A DNA stretch of 64,000 nt, taken from Chryseobacterium carnipullorum. GTDB lineage: Bacteria > Bacteroidota > Bacteroidia > Flavobacteriales > Weeksellaceae. Numbering within the stretch: position 1 is the stretch's first letter; the number at the start of each line of letters is the position of its first letter. Position numbers and translations under genes: made by a program. Below, in pieces: positions 17,503-26,835 of this stretch. The notes beneath the pieces are model-generated. The model was not told where the DNA came from, did no database searches, and saw only the letters and a program-made list of their open reading frames with translations. The stretch spans positions 1 to 64,000 of the forward strand of contig NZ_FRCD01000017.1 in NCBI RefSeq assembly GCF_900142785.1, read 5' to 3'.

Positions 17503-17619
17503 ATGGTAAAACTGGAAAAAGGAGAATGGGAGTTATTAATTATCCTTGTCAAGGTTCAGAATCTTGACAAGGATAGCATGAGTGTTCAGATCCAAGTAAA
17601 ACTTCATGACCATCATTAA
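17503..17619 (+). CDS. Candidate 38-residue ORF between tssB and the kinase-like gene
   Basis: The 409-bp gap 17267-17675 lies between divergent genes. Within it an ATG at 17503 opens a 38-residue frame (MVKLEKGEWELLIILVKVQN..., ending KLHDHH) with alternating charged and aliphatic residues. The 13-bp inverted repeat 17541-17575 lies inside this frame. It could be a small leader peptide, a small protein co-transcribed with the downstream gene (57 bp away), or a chance frame around a regulatory hairpin. I recognise no family. Confidence 0.28.
   Translation: MVKLEKGEWELLIILVKVQNLDKDSMSVQIQVKLHDHH
17541..17575. repeat. Perfect 13-bp inverted repeat upstream of the kinase-like gene
   Basis: TATCCTTGTCAAG (17541-17553) and CTTGACAAGGATA (17563-17575) are exact inverse complements separated by nine bases. 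There is no T-tract on either side, so it is not a standard terminator. It could be an operator or an RNA hairpin in the leader of the 17676 gene, about 100 bp upstream of its start. Confidence 0.7.
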
Positions 17620-17675
17620 AATAAACAGATCTTACCCCGAACTCATTTTATATTTTAAGTAAAGTAAACAGAGTC

Positions 17676-18722
17676 ATGAAAGATGTAAAGATCGCTTTTA
17701 GAAAACCAATATATCCCGTTTCAGAAGCATTAGAGTTGTATTTGGAAAAACATAACCGAACGACCAAGATTCAGTTTCTGTACGAGGACCTGCTGAGATT
17801 CAGTGACAGTGTCAATATTCTGGATAAGGAGGGCAAAGATACTTTGTGGCTTGGTGTATTGTATTCTGAATATGAGTTTAAAGAAATAGAAGCTAATTTA
17901 AATAAGATTTATACCCTTCTGCATTCTGACGGAGATGAGGCTACTTTACCTTATCTGAAAGTGGATACGATCGACTTTTGTACGTTCGGAAACTCTAAAC
18001 CTTTTCGAATTCGGGTGAGAAATATTCTGAACGACAATTATACCAATTTTTACATTAAACAGGCCGATGCTTCACGGATCTACGGATTGGAGATAGAAGA
18101 CCTGCTTTCTCCCAACCGAATCAACTTTTTAATTTACAAAAACACTTTGATAGAAGAGCATATCTTGGGAATTCCGGGAGATGTTTTTATCAAGAAACAT
18201 CTATTGAATTGCACAGAATCGGAAAAGGCACAAATTTCCAAGGAATTTGTAAAATTCAATGAACGTTGTCTCATTGGGCTGCTGGGTGACATGCGCTCCT
18301 ACAATTATGTTATCATTCCCATACACGATTTTGATCAGGTTATTTACAGAATACGTCCCATCGATTTTGATCAGCAGAGTTATGAAGGGAATCTGAAAGT
18401 ATATCTTCCCCAGTATTTCAAAGAAAACAGCCCAATGGTAAGTATGGTATTAGAAAAACTGAAGCCTAATTCTATAGAACAGTATCGTAAAGAAGTACGC
18501 TCACAGATTGTAAAAAGAGTGACCAGCAGCCAAAACAGATTCGATGAGCTCATTTCTATTATGAAAAAAGAAAATATTGCACCGGAAGCCCATGTTACAG
18601 AGCTGAAAACAGCTTTACAAAAACTCACTTACGATGTCAATTTCAAGTATTGTAAAACCATGGGAGACATTATAGAAACCGGAATCAAGTTTGTTCTCCG
18701 GAATTATAAGAAATCCTATTAA
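17676..18722 (+). CDS. Uncharacterised protein with a protein-kinase-like motif set
   Basis: A 348-residue cytoplasmic protein that I cannot place in a named family. The motif order matches a kinase fold: a beta-strand Lys in NFYIKQA (Lys128), a Glu in the next helix (GLEIED, about 139-141), a hinge-like EEHILGIPGD (160-169), a catalytic-loop-like GDMRSYN with Asp205 and Asn210 at the canonical D-x4-N spacing, and IDFD (230-232) in the DFG position. The family call is my inference; no Gly-rich loop is obvious. It is divergent from tssB-tssC across a 409-bp gap containing a perfect inverted repeat. A T6SS-linked regulatory kinase is possible but unproven. Confidence 0.6.
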   Translation: MKDVKIAFRKPIYPVSEALELYLEKHNRTTKIQFLYEDLLRFSDSVNILDKEGKDTLWLGVLYSEYEFKEIEANLNKIYTLLHSDGDEATLPYLKVDTIDFCTFGNSKPFRIRVRNILNDNYTNFYIKQADASRIYGLEIEDLLSPNRINFLIYKNTLIEEHILGIPGDVFIKKHLLNCTESEKAQISKEFVKFNERCLIGLLGDMRSYNYVIIPIHDFDQVIYRIRPIDFDQQSYEGNLKVYLPQYFKENSPMVSMVLEKLKPNSIEQYRKEVRSQIVKRVTSSQNRFDELISIMKKENIAPEAHVTELKTALQKLTYDVNFKYCKTMGDIIETGIKFVLRNYKKSY

Positions 18723-18727
18723 AAGGA

Positions 18728-18765
18728 GAATCCATCTCCATTGAATGGAGACGGATTCTTTCTTT
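18728..18765 (+). terminator. Terminator after the kinase-like gene
   Basis: GAATCCATCTCCATT and AATGGAGACGGATTC (18728-18758) form a long stem with one mismatch and a one-base loop core, followed by TTTCTTTTC. It lies between the convergent 17676-18722 and 18786-20882 genes. Confidence 0.8.
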
Positions 18766-18785
18766 TCTAACAATTTTTGGTTGTT

Positions 18786-20882
18786 CTACCAAATTTTTAT
18801 TCTGTCCTGAGGCGCTTTGTACATTTTGTCACCAGGCTTGATATCGAATGCTTTGTTGAAGGCATCCTGATTTACCAGTGGACCAAATGCCCTGAACACT
18901 CCCGGAGAGTGTGGATCTGTCTTCACCTGGTTGATCATATACTGGTCGGTAGCTTTTGTTCTCCATACCGTAGCCCAGCTCATAAAGAATCTCTGATCCT
19001 GAGTGAATCCACTGATTTTCCCCGGATTTCCTTTATCTTTTAAGTACATCTGAAGAGCATCATAAGCCACTGCTACTCCACCAAGGTCACCGATGTTTTC
19101 ACCGCTTGTAAATTTACCGTTGACAAAACTTCCTTTTACCGGTTCATAAGCGCTGTACTGAGCTGCCAGCTGTCCTACTTTAGCGTCGAAGTTCTTACGA
19201 TCTTCGTCTGTCCACCAGTTGTTAAGGTTTCCATCACCGTCAAAACGGGAACCACTGTCATCAAATCCGTGAGAGATCTCGTGACCGATAACCGCTCCGA
19301 TCCCTCCGAAGTTGACCGCTGCATCTGCTTTAGGGTTATAGAAAGGGGGTTGAAGGATAGCTGCTGGGAAAACAATCTCATTATTTGATCCGCTGTAATA
19401 CGCGTTCACAGTCTGTGGAGACATTCCCCATTCTGTTTTGTCTACCGGTTTTCCTACTTTATCTAGGCTTCTCTGATACTGCCATGCAGATACGTTCTGA
19501 AGATTGGAATACAACGTTGCCCCCTGTTTTGGAGATTCCACTTTTAATTGGGTATAATCTTTCCATTTGTCAGGATAAGCGATCTTTACGGTGAATTTAG
19601 ACAGTTTTTCCTGAGCTTTCACTTTAGTAGCCGGAGACATCCAGTCCATATCATTGATGTGGGTTTTGAATGATTTTAAGATGTAGTCAATATAGGTCTC
19701 CATCTGAGCTTTTGCTTCAGGTGTGAAATATTTTTCAACATATAATTTACCGAAAGCTTCCCCAAGAACTCCGTTTACAAGAGCTAGTCCTCTTTTGTCC
19801 ATAGGACGCTGCTCTTTCTGACCCTGAAGGTATTTTGAATAGAAATCAAATCTGATCTGCTCCAGACTGTCATTCAGGTTGCTGGCGTTGCCATTAATTA
19901 AATGATATTTCAGGTAATCTTTCAGAAGCGGAAGGTTCTTTTCAGTGATGAACTGATCCATATTCTGGTAATATTTCAGTTCGCCGATAATTACTTTATC
20001 TGTATTTACGCCTGCCTCCTTAAGATATTTTGCCAGATTGACATTTTTAACGAGTCCTGAAAGTTCAGTTACATTCTTTGGATTGTATCGCAAGTTGGCA
20101 TCTCTGTTTTGCTCAAGAGTCAACAGATAATTAGCCAGTTGCTTTTCAAAGGTCACTACATTCTGTGCAGCCTGTCCTGCATTTTTATTTCCTAAAACTC
20201 CGAACAGCTTCCCTACATAAGTCTGGTATTCTGCCAAAGTTTTGGTGTTGGCTTCATTGACTTTCTGATAGTAATCTCTTCCTAATCCAAGATCAGGACC
20301 ACCAAGATATACTGCATTCATTTTAGAATTCTTCATATCTGCGCTTACTCTCCATCCGTAGAATGAATTGTCGCCTAATTTTGTTGCTTCAAGAAGGTAT
20401 TTCTGCAGGTCATTAAGGTTTTTGATGGCATCAATTTTTGCAAGATCTCCTTTGATAGGAGCCAGCCCTTCTGCGTTTCTTTTGTTTACATCCATGAAAG
20501 ATGCGTACAGATTCTGGATCTTCTGCCCTTCTGAGCCTTCAGCATAATTTTCGGATAAAATTTTATTCAAAATATCCAACGAAGCATCATCCACATTTTC
20601 TCTCAACGCATTGAAAGAACCCCAGCTAGCTTTATCTGAAGGGATCTGAGTAGTTTTCACCCAATTTCCATTCACATAGCTAAAAAAGTCATCCTGCGGG
20701 CGAACGCTTTTATCCATATACGATAAATTGATTCCCTCTTCTTTTGCTTCTTCTTTCATAGGTTCTGCAACGACAGCCGTAGTTTCAGATTTGGTTTCTG
20801 TACCAGCAGTTTTAGCCGTTCCGCATGAGTTTAAAAATACAATGCCGGAAAGGGCAAGTATTCCAATATTTAGCTTTTTCAT
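18786..20882 (-). CDS. M13-family zinc metallopeptidase (neprilysin/PepO-like), lipoprotein form
   Basis: A 698-residue secreted endopeptidase of family M13. The signal peptide ends in a lipobox (FLNSCGTAK, Cys20), so it is likely lipid-anchored. Zinc-site residues are His534, Glu535 and His538 in HEISHGFDD, with the third ligand Glu595 in SGENIGDLGG. The substrate-binding NAYYSGSNNEIVFPAA precedes the HEXXH as expected. The N-terminal domain starts MDKSVRPQDDFFSYVNGNW. It is a close paralogue of the next gene (21216-23273), and the two share whole segments such as LQMYLKDKGNPGKISGF. Tandem duplication is the simplest explanation. Confidence 0.95.
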   Translation of the reverse strand: MKKLNIGILALSGIVFLNSCGTAKTAGTETKSETTAVVAEPMKEEAKEEGINLSYMDKSVRPQDDFFSYVNGNWVKTTQIPSDKASWGSFNALRENVDDASLDILNKILSENYAEGSEGQKIQNLYASFMDVNKRNAEGLAPIKGDLAKIDAIKNLNDLQKYLLEATKLGDNSFYGWRVSADMKNSKMNAVYLGGPDLGLGRDYYQKVNEANTKTLAEYQTYVGKLFGVLGNKNAGQAAQNVVTFEKQLANYLLTLEQNRDANLRYNPKNVTELSGLVKNVNLAKYLKEAGVNTDKVIIGELKYYQNMDQFITEKNLPLLKDYLKYHLINGNASNLNDSLEQIRFDFYSKYLQGQKEQRPMDKRGLALVNGVLGEAFGKLYVEKYFTPEAKAQMETYIDYILKSFKTHINDMDWMSPATKVKAQEKLSKFTVKIAYPDKWKDYTQLKVESPKQGATLYSNLQNVSAWQYQRSLDKVGKPVDKTEWGMSPQTVNAYYSGSNNEIVFPAAILQPPFYNPKADAAVNFGGIGAVIGHEISHGFDDSGSRFDGDGNLNNWWTDEDRKNFDAKVGQLAAQYSAYEPVKGSFVNGKFTSGENIGDLGGVAVAYDALQMYLKDKGNPGKISGFTQDQRFFMSWATVWRTKATDQYMINQVKTDPHSPGVFRAFGPLVNQDAFNKAFDIKPGDKMYKAPQDRIKIW

Positions 20883-21050
20883 TAAAAAAAATTTTGATTG
20901 TATACAAACTTACCAAATATACAAACTTTAACAATATGTGATTAATGATAATTGATATATGAAGTGGGAAATTGATGATTTGATTAAAAATTTAAAGTTT
21001 ATAGGATATCTTTTGGAAATATAAACGAAGTTGAGATTTATGGGGAAACA

Positions 21051-21100
21051 ACCCGGGCAAAAATTCTTTGAATTTTCGCCAACTCTCCGGAAAAGGGAAA
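21051..21100. repeat. Diverged copy of the intergenic repeat found at 41038-41603
   Basis: The 333-bp gap 20883-21215 holds no gene. At 21051-21100 it contains GGGCAAAAATTCTTTGAATTT followed by CGCCAACTCTCC, closely matching the core CGTCAAAAATTCTTTGAATTT and TTGCCACCCCTCC of the 41-kb repeat. The shared AAATTC...GAATTT hairpin suggests a dispersed intergenic repeat family of this genome. The rest of the gap shows nothing further apart from the terminator at 21178-21205. Confidence 0.6.
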
Positions 21101-21177
21101 TGATGGAAGTTGTTATTACAATTATCGTTCTTCCGATCCTAATCTATAACTCCCAACACCTATCACCTCCTACCTAA

Positions 21178-21205
21178 AAAACAAAAACCGCTCATTGCTG
21201 AGCGG
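21178..21205 (-). terminator. Terminator after the second M13 peptidase gene
   Basis: CCGCTCA (21188-21194) and TGAGCGG (21199-21205) pair around TTGC. On the minus strand the stem runs into TTTTTGTTTTTT. It ends the transcript of the 21216-23273 gene. Confidence 0.8.
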
Positions 21206-21215
21206 CCTGTTATTT

Positions 21216-23273
21216 TTACCAGATTTTAATTCTTTCTTCCGGTGTTTTGTATAGTTTGTCTCCTTTTTTCACATCGAATGCTTTATAGAATGCGTCAACG
21301 TTGATCAATGGACCAAAACTTCTGAAGTATCCCGGAGAATGCGGGTCAGTTTTAACCTGATTCACCATATATTTCTCACTTGATAAAGTTCTCCAAACGG
21401 TTGCCCAGCTTAAGAAGAATCTCTGATCCTGAGAGAATCCACTGATTTTTCCTGGATTTCCTTTATCTTTCAGGTACATCTGAAGGGCATCGTAAGCAAT
21501 GTTTACTCCACCCAAGTCAGCGATATTTTCACCATTGGTAAAAGTACCGTTTACGAACGTTCCTTTTACCGGCTCGTATTTGTCATACTGAGCGGCAAGA
21601 GCTTTTGTTGCTTTCTCGAAGTTGGCTTTATCTTCCGGCGTCCACCAGTCTACCAGGTTTCCGTCTGCGTCAAACTGAGCACCTGAATCATCAAATCCGT
21701 GGCTCATTTCATGACCGATAACGGCTCCGATTCCTCCGAAATTCACGGCAGCATCAGCTTTAGGATTGAAGAAAGGAGGCTGAAGGATGGCAGCCGGGAA
21801 CACGATTTCGTTGTTTACCGGGTTATAATAAGCATTAACCGTTTGTGGCGTCATTCCCCATTCTGTCTTATCAACAGCTTTTCCAATTTTTGCTAAATCT
21901 TTATTGTACTGCCATTCGCTGATGTTCTGAAGGTTTTTGTATAAAGTTCCACCTTTAGCTTCAGGAATGATCTCTAATTTTGAATAGTCTTTCCACTTGT
22001 CCGGATAAGCAACTTTTACAGTAAACTTGTTCAGTTTAGTCATTGCTTTTTCTTTCGTTGTAGAAGACATCCATGCTAAGTTGTTGATGTGAACAGCGAA
22101 ACTTTTCTTTAAATAGTCGATCAATTCCACCATCTGAGCTTTTGCTTCAGCCGGGAAGTATTTTTCAACGTATAATTTACCGAAAGCCTCACCAAGAGAA
22201 CCATTGATAAGCTCAAAGCCTCTTTTGTTCAATGCTCTCTGCTCCTGCTGGCCTCTTAAATATTTACCATAGAAACCAAATCTCATATTCCCCAGTTTCT
22301 CACTTAAGTAAGAAGCACTTCCGTGAATCATGTGGAATTTTAAATAATCCTTAATGACAGGAAGATTCTGAGCATTGACTAATTTATCAAAGTTTTTGTA
22401 ATAACCGATTTCTCCAATGATTACTTTATCTGTATTGACCCCTACTTTTTTAAGATAAGCAGGAATATCAACCCCTTTTACCAGTGTTGAAAGCTCAGCC
22501 ATTGTTCGTGGGTTGTACTGAAGCGTGTTATCACGGCTCTGCTCGTTGGTAAGATAAGTCTGTGCAATGCTTTTTTCGTAGTCTACGATTCCTTTTGCCG
22601 CTGCATCAGCATTTTTATACCCTAACTCAGTCAACATAGAGGCTACATATTTCTGATATTCAGCAATAGCTTCTGTATTTTTTTCGTTGACCTTCTGATA
22701 GTAGTCTCTTCCTAAACCTAAAGAAGCATCTCCTAAGTAAACGGCATTCATTTTAGAGTCTTTAAGATCTGCATCCACACCCCATCCGTATAACGTATTT
22801 TCTCCGTCTTTCGTTACAGAAACCAAATAGTTCTGAAGGTCGGCAAGATTTTTAATCGCATCAATTTTATTCAGGTTAGCCTGAATAGGTTTGATCCCAT
22901 CTGCATTTCTCTTCTCCATATTCATGTAAGAAGCATACAGATCCTGAATTTTTTTCCCTTCACTTCCGTCTGCAAATTTATCTTTCAGAAGAGAGTTCAA
23001 AATAGTCATGGAGTTGTTGTCTGTATCTTCAGCCAGTTTGTTGAAACTACCCCAAGTTGGCTTATCGGATGGAATTTTGGCTGTTTTCATCCAAGTTCCA
23101 CTTACGTAGTTATAAAAATCATCCTGCGGACGTACAGAAGTATCCATAAGGCTCATATCTAAGCCTTTATCGGTGCTGTTAACTGCTGTTTTCACGGCTT
23201 TAGACTGTCCGTTCACGGTATTAAGTGAACAAACACCTGCCAATAAAAACAAAGAAAGCGTTAGTTTTTTCAT
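21216..23273 (-). CDS. M13-family zinc metallopeptidase (neprilysin/PepO-like), soluble form
   Basis: A 685-residue paralogue of the preceding M13 peptidase. Zinc residues are His521, Glu522 and His525 in HEMSHGFDD and Glu582 in NGENIADLGG; NAYYNPVNNEIVFPAA is the substrate-binding strand. Unlike its neighbour it has a standard signal peptide (cleaved about NGQS, residues 20-23) and no lipobox cysteine, so it is predicted soluble in the periplasm or secreted. Both copies have intact active sites. It has its own terminator (21178-21205), so the two genes are probably expressed separately. Confidence 0.95.
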   Translation of the reverse strand: MKKLTLSLFLLAGVCSLNTVNGQSKAVKTAVNSTDKGLDMSLMDTSVRPQDDFYNYVSGTWMKTAKIPSDKPTWGSFNKLAEDTDNNSMTILNSLLKDKFADGSEGKKIQDLYASYMNMEKRNADGIKPIQANLNKIDAIKNLADLQNYLVSVTKDGENTLYGWGVDADLKDSKMNAVYLGDASLGLGRDYYQKVNEKNTEAIAEYQKYVASMLTELGYKNADAAAKGIVDYEKSIAQTYLTNEQSRDNTLQYNPRTMAELSTLVKGVDIPAYLKKVGVNTDKVIIGEIGYYKNFDKLVNAQNLPVIKDYLKFHMIHGSASYLSEKLGNMRFGFYGKYLRGQQEQRALNKRGFELINGSLGEAFGKLYVEKYFPAEAKAQMVELIDYLKKSFAVHINNLAWMSSTTKEKAMTKLNKFTVKVAYPDKWKDYSKLEIIPEAKGGTLYKNLQNISEWQYNKDLAKIGKAVDKTEWGMTPQTVNAYYNPVNNEIVFPAAILQPPFFNPKADAAVNFGGIGAVIGHEMSHGFDDSGAQFDADGNLVDWWTPEDKANFEKATKALAAQYDKYEPVKGTFVNGTFTNGENIADLGGVNIAYDALQMYLKDKGNPGKISGFSQDQRFFLSWATVWRTLSSEKYMVNQVKTDPHSPGYFRSFGPLINVDAFYKAFDVKKGDKLYKTPEERIKIW

Positions 23274-23351
23274 TATGATAGCAAATTTATAGTATAGGTC
23301 TCTTTTTTTTATGATTTGTTACTTTTTATAAATAACAAATTTAAACAAATA

Positions 23352-26300
23352 TCAGGAAGTTGCCATCTCTTTTACATTTCCGGTTCTTTTTAAAAATCCC
23401 CATGCCTGCATTTCCCCTTTCAAAGCTTTTCTTAAACTTCTGAATAACACGATATACATCAACCACCGGTATCCGAAACGTTGCGGAATCACATAGAGCA
23501 AGCCCGTTAGTTTTTCCCGCTGCATAATAAATGCCGCCAGTGCCAGGGAAGCATCTACCAGAAGGAAGATCAGGTAATACGTTAATATTTTTCCGCCATT
23601 TCCTGATAAAATTCCAAAGAACATAATCACATCCGCCAAAGGTGAAAAGAAAGGAATAATATATTGAAACAGTAAAATATTCGGCATCGCCCAAAGTCCA
23701 AGTCCTTTGTATTTCGGATTGAGGAAGGTCTGACGTTGTTTCCAGAACATCTGCATAATCCCATAGGTCCAGCGGAATCGTTGTTTTAAAAATTGTTTTA
23801 CGCTTTCAGGCGCTTCAGTTACTGCAACAGCTCTGTTTTCATTAGCAACGGTATATCCGGCTTTTAAAATCTTTACTGTAATGTCACAGTCTTCTGCCAG
23901 CGTATCGGAAGAATAGCCTCCCGCTTGAGTGATCACGGATTTTTTAAATGCTCCGATTGCCCCCGGAATCACTGTAATAGCATTGATATGAGCATAAGCC
24001 AACCTGTCGAAATTCTGACTGGTAGTATATTCTATCGATTGCCATCTGGTGAGCCAGTTTACCGTGTTTCCTACCTTTACATTACCTGCAACGGCGGCTA
24101 TCTTTTCCTCAGGATCTGAGTTTAAAAATCTTGCAATCAGATATTTTACCGCATCCTGTTGAAGTTGGGTATCCGCATCAATGCAGACTACATATTCCGC
24201 ATCAGTTTGGGAAATTCCGAAGTTCAGGGCGGTTGCTTTTCCACCATTTGATTTGGTGAAAATTTTCATTTTCGGATGGTTTGAGAATGCTTCATTTGCT
24301 TTTTCATACGTTGAATCTTTACTTCCATCATCCACCATAATGATATCGTAATTCGGATAAGTTTGTTTCAATAAATTATTCAGGGAAGAAATAATATTCA
24401 CTTCTTCATTATAAGCAGGAACAATGATGGATACTTTCGGATAGTTTTCAAAAGCAGGAAAATCGCCCAGCAACTTTTCTCTTTTTCTTTCTTTAAAAGC
24501 CCAATACATCATGAACATCAATCTAATAAGACCTAAGCCAATAAAGAGGGTAAAAAGTGCCACCAGAAAATGACTTAATCCATAGATGGCTGTAGCCAGA
24601 ACCAAATTGAGCTGCATCACATAATATGATCTAGTTTTAGGAACTTCCGGCATCAGTACATTTTTGTTTTTATGCAGAATGCTGGAAAGGTTGGTAAAAT
24701 GATAACCTTGTTTCTGAAGCATCGGAATTAAAATTTTAAGGGCTTTAACAGTCTCTTCTCTGGTATCTCCTCCGGCATCGTGCAGAAGAATAATATTTCC
24801 CCGTTCCTGTTTGATCCCTGCCAGTACGCGCTTAATGATTTCATCTGATTTTATTCCCGGCTGCCAGTCTTCTGGATCAATGCTTTCTCCGATATCAAGA
24901 TAATTTTGCTGTCTTGCGAGTGCTACAGGAATGATCTCTTCAGAAGTGGTAGGTTCGGAGTCTGCGTTATAAGGTGCTCTGAACAGAATGGTACTGTGAC
25001 CTGTTACACATTCAATAAGCAGTCTTGTGAGTTTCATTTCAAGCAGTGCTCTTTCGGGACTTACTTTCGCTACGTTTTCGTGGGTAAAGGTATGGTTGCC
25101 GATCTCATGACCTTCACGGTATATCCTTTTAACCAATGGAAGATTTCTTTCGGCATTAAGTCCTACAAGAAAAAATGCGGCGGGTACATGATATTTTGAC
25201 AGAATGTCGAGAATTTGCGGAGTATAGGTCTCATCCGGACCGTCATCAAAGGTCAGGACCAGCTCTTTCTGGGGTGCTTCTCCATATTTTTTCACTTCGT
25301 AAGAACTTGGATAGGTGATATAGTTTTCGTCTGTGATTATTTTCTCTTTCGGATCTATTTCCAGGGCAATTTTTCCGTCATGAGGAGTATTCAGAACATC
25401 CAGTATTTCTCCGTCTCCGATGTAGTCTACCATGGTCTGCCCTTTTACGTTTTCTAAAGTTTTTAAATTAAACGTAGGAAGACCGGCGGATGAGAGATCT
25501 TTATCATAGAAATTCCAGATTCTGCTGTCTTCACTACCCAATCTCCAAACTGCAGTTCCTGCCAAAGGATATTCAGAGGAGAAACGCATGGTATTGAAAA
25601 TGGAAGCTGCATCGTTGAAGAATACCGTGTGGGTATTGTTTTTAGAATCTGTGTAGGAGTAATTTAAATTGAATGTATTATCATCAAAATTAATAACTGC
25701 TTTACTCGCGCTGGCTTTTGTAATAGCCTGCATATAAGTAACGGAGGTATTGTCATCTTTATTGGTACTCCAGTCATATCCGTAGGCACCCAATCCCAGA
25801 ATTATTTTTTCAGGAGATGTTTTTTTCAGGATTTTTTCAGTCTGTGCTTCAACCCATTTTTGTGAAGAAACGGGCCCCGAATCACTGTCTGCGGCATATT
25901 CATCATAGGCCATCAGGATGAAGTAATCTACATAAGGATTGAGTTTTTGGATATTATAGTCATCATTATCCGTCATAATATCCATGGTAACCAGCAGTTT
26001 GTTCTGTTTGAAAGTTTCTGAAAGTTCCTTCATGAAGACGATAAGATATTCATCAGAATCCAGGTTCATATCTTCAAAGTCAATGTTGATTCCTTTAAAA
26101 TGGAATTTCTGACATTGCCGGGTAAGTTTCTGGATAAGGTTTGTTCTTCTTTGAGGATCTTTCAGGACTTTCCCAAGACCTTCAGAACGGAATTCACGAT
26201 CAGAATTATTACTTAAAATAGGCATTGCTGCGACTCCGGTTCTTTTAATGATTTTGTAGCCTTCAGGATCGATGTTGGTCTTTAAGTCTCCTGTTTTAGG

Positions 26301-26750
26301 ATCGAGAAAAAACCATTCGGGAAAAACGAGGTTGATGTGTCTGATATTTCTTTTCAGAGACATCAGTGACTGTGGGTCCCAGGCTACGTAGAATGCCGAG
26401 CGTATTCCACCCGGAAACTGGGACCAGTTTCTGTTTTGGTTTTTGAGCCTTTCGGCTCTTGCCTGCTGGATTTTAGCCAGACTGGTATGCATTGTTTTTT
26501 CAGAAATAAAACTTCTGAAACCTTTATATTCTTTGGATATTTTATTTTCCTGAAGATAAGGCTTACTGGCGGTAATTACTGCTTTATAATCTTCTTTAAA
26601 TGGAATTTTCGGGCTTTTTTCCAGTTTCATCATCAGCCCTAAAGCAAGAACGAGCAATACGGCCACGAAAATAAAAATACGACTTCCCCACTGTACGCTT
26701 CTCCAGCGTTTTTTACTATCAGTCTGAAAAATCTGTTTTGAGTCTTTCAC
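23352..26750 (-). CDS. Three-domain envelope enzyme: GH18-like, polysaccharide deacetylase and GT2 glycosyltransferase
   Basis: An 1,132-residue fusion. Residues 24-41 are a membrane anchor. About 100-430 is a GH18 chitinase-like domain with catalytic-type INIDFEDM (Glu near 222). About 495-690 is a NodB-type deacetylase with LTFDDGPDE near 500 and HEIGNHTFTHE. Two membrane segments follow near 705-740. From about 770 a processive GT2 domain begins (VSIIVPAYNEE, VDDGSKD, DADTQ, QRFRW near 990), ending in membrane helices. The GT2 part resembles synthases of beta-linked GlcNAc polymers. The layout suggests one protein that makes, deacetylates and trims an exopolysaccharide. The polymer itself is not known. 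The gene stands alone. Confidence 0.9.
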   Translation of the reverse strand: MKDSKQIFQTDSKKRWRSVQWGSRIFIFVAVLLVLALGLMMKLEKSPKIPFKEDYKAVITASKPYLQENKISKEYKGFRSFISEKTMHTSLAKIQQARAERLKNQNRNWSQFPGGIRSAFYVAWDPQSLMSLKRNIRHINLVFPEWFFLDPKTGDLKTNIDPEGYKIIKRTGVAAMPILSNNSDREFRSEGLGKVLKDPQRRTNLIQKLTRQCQKFHFKGINIDFEDMNLDSDEYLIVFMKELSETFKQNKLLVTMDIMTDNDDYNIQKLNPYVDYFILMAYDEYAADSDSGPVSSQKWVEAQTEKILKKTSPEKIILGLGAYGYDWSTNKDDNTSVTYMQAITKASASKAVINFDDNTFNLNYSYTDSKNNTHTVFFNDAASIFNTMRFSSEYPLAGTAVWRLGSEDSRIWNFYDKDLSSAGLPTFNLKTLENVKGQTMVDYIGDGEILDVLNTPHDGKIALEIDPKEKIITDENYITYPSSYEVKKYGEAPQKELVLTFDDGPDETYTPQILDILSKYHVPAAFFLVGLNAERNLPLVKRIYREGHEIGNHTFTHENVAKVSPERALLEMKLTRLLIECVTGHSTILFRAPYNADSEPTTSEEIIPVALARQQNYLDIGESIDPEDWQPGIKSDEIIKRVLAGIKQERGNIILLHDAGGDTREETVKALKILIPMLQKQGYHFTNLSSILHKNKNVLMPEVPKTRSYYVMQLNLVLATAIYGLSHFLVALFTLFIGLGLIRLMFMMYWAFKERKREKLLGDFPAFENYPKVSIIVPAYNEEVNIISSLNNLLKQTYPNYDIIMVDDGSKDSTYEKANEAFSNHPKMKIFTKSNGGKATALNFGISQTDAEYVVCIDADTQLQQDAVKYLIARFLNSDPEEKIAAVAGNVKVGNTVNWLTRWQSIEYTTSQNFDRLAYAHINAITVIPGAIGAFKKSVITQAGGYSSDTLAEDCDITVKILKAGYTVANENRAVAVTEAPESVKQFLKQRFRWTYGIMQMFWKQRQTFLNPKYKGLGLWAMPNILLFQYIIPFFSPLADVIMFFGILSGNGGKILTYYLIFLLVDASLALAAFIMQREKLTGLLYVIPQRFGYRWLMYIVLFRSLRKALKGEMQAWGFLKRTGNVKEMATS

Positions 26751-26835
26751 GTTATGAAATTTATTACAGAGATCTCAAAAAGCGTGAAAAAGGGCATTCA
26801 TTTTAATTAAAATAAAATTAAAAAATACCTGGTTG

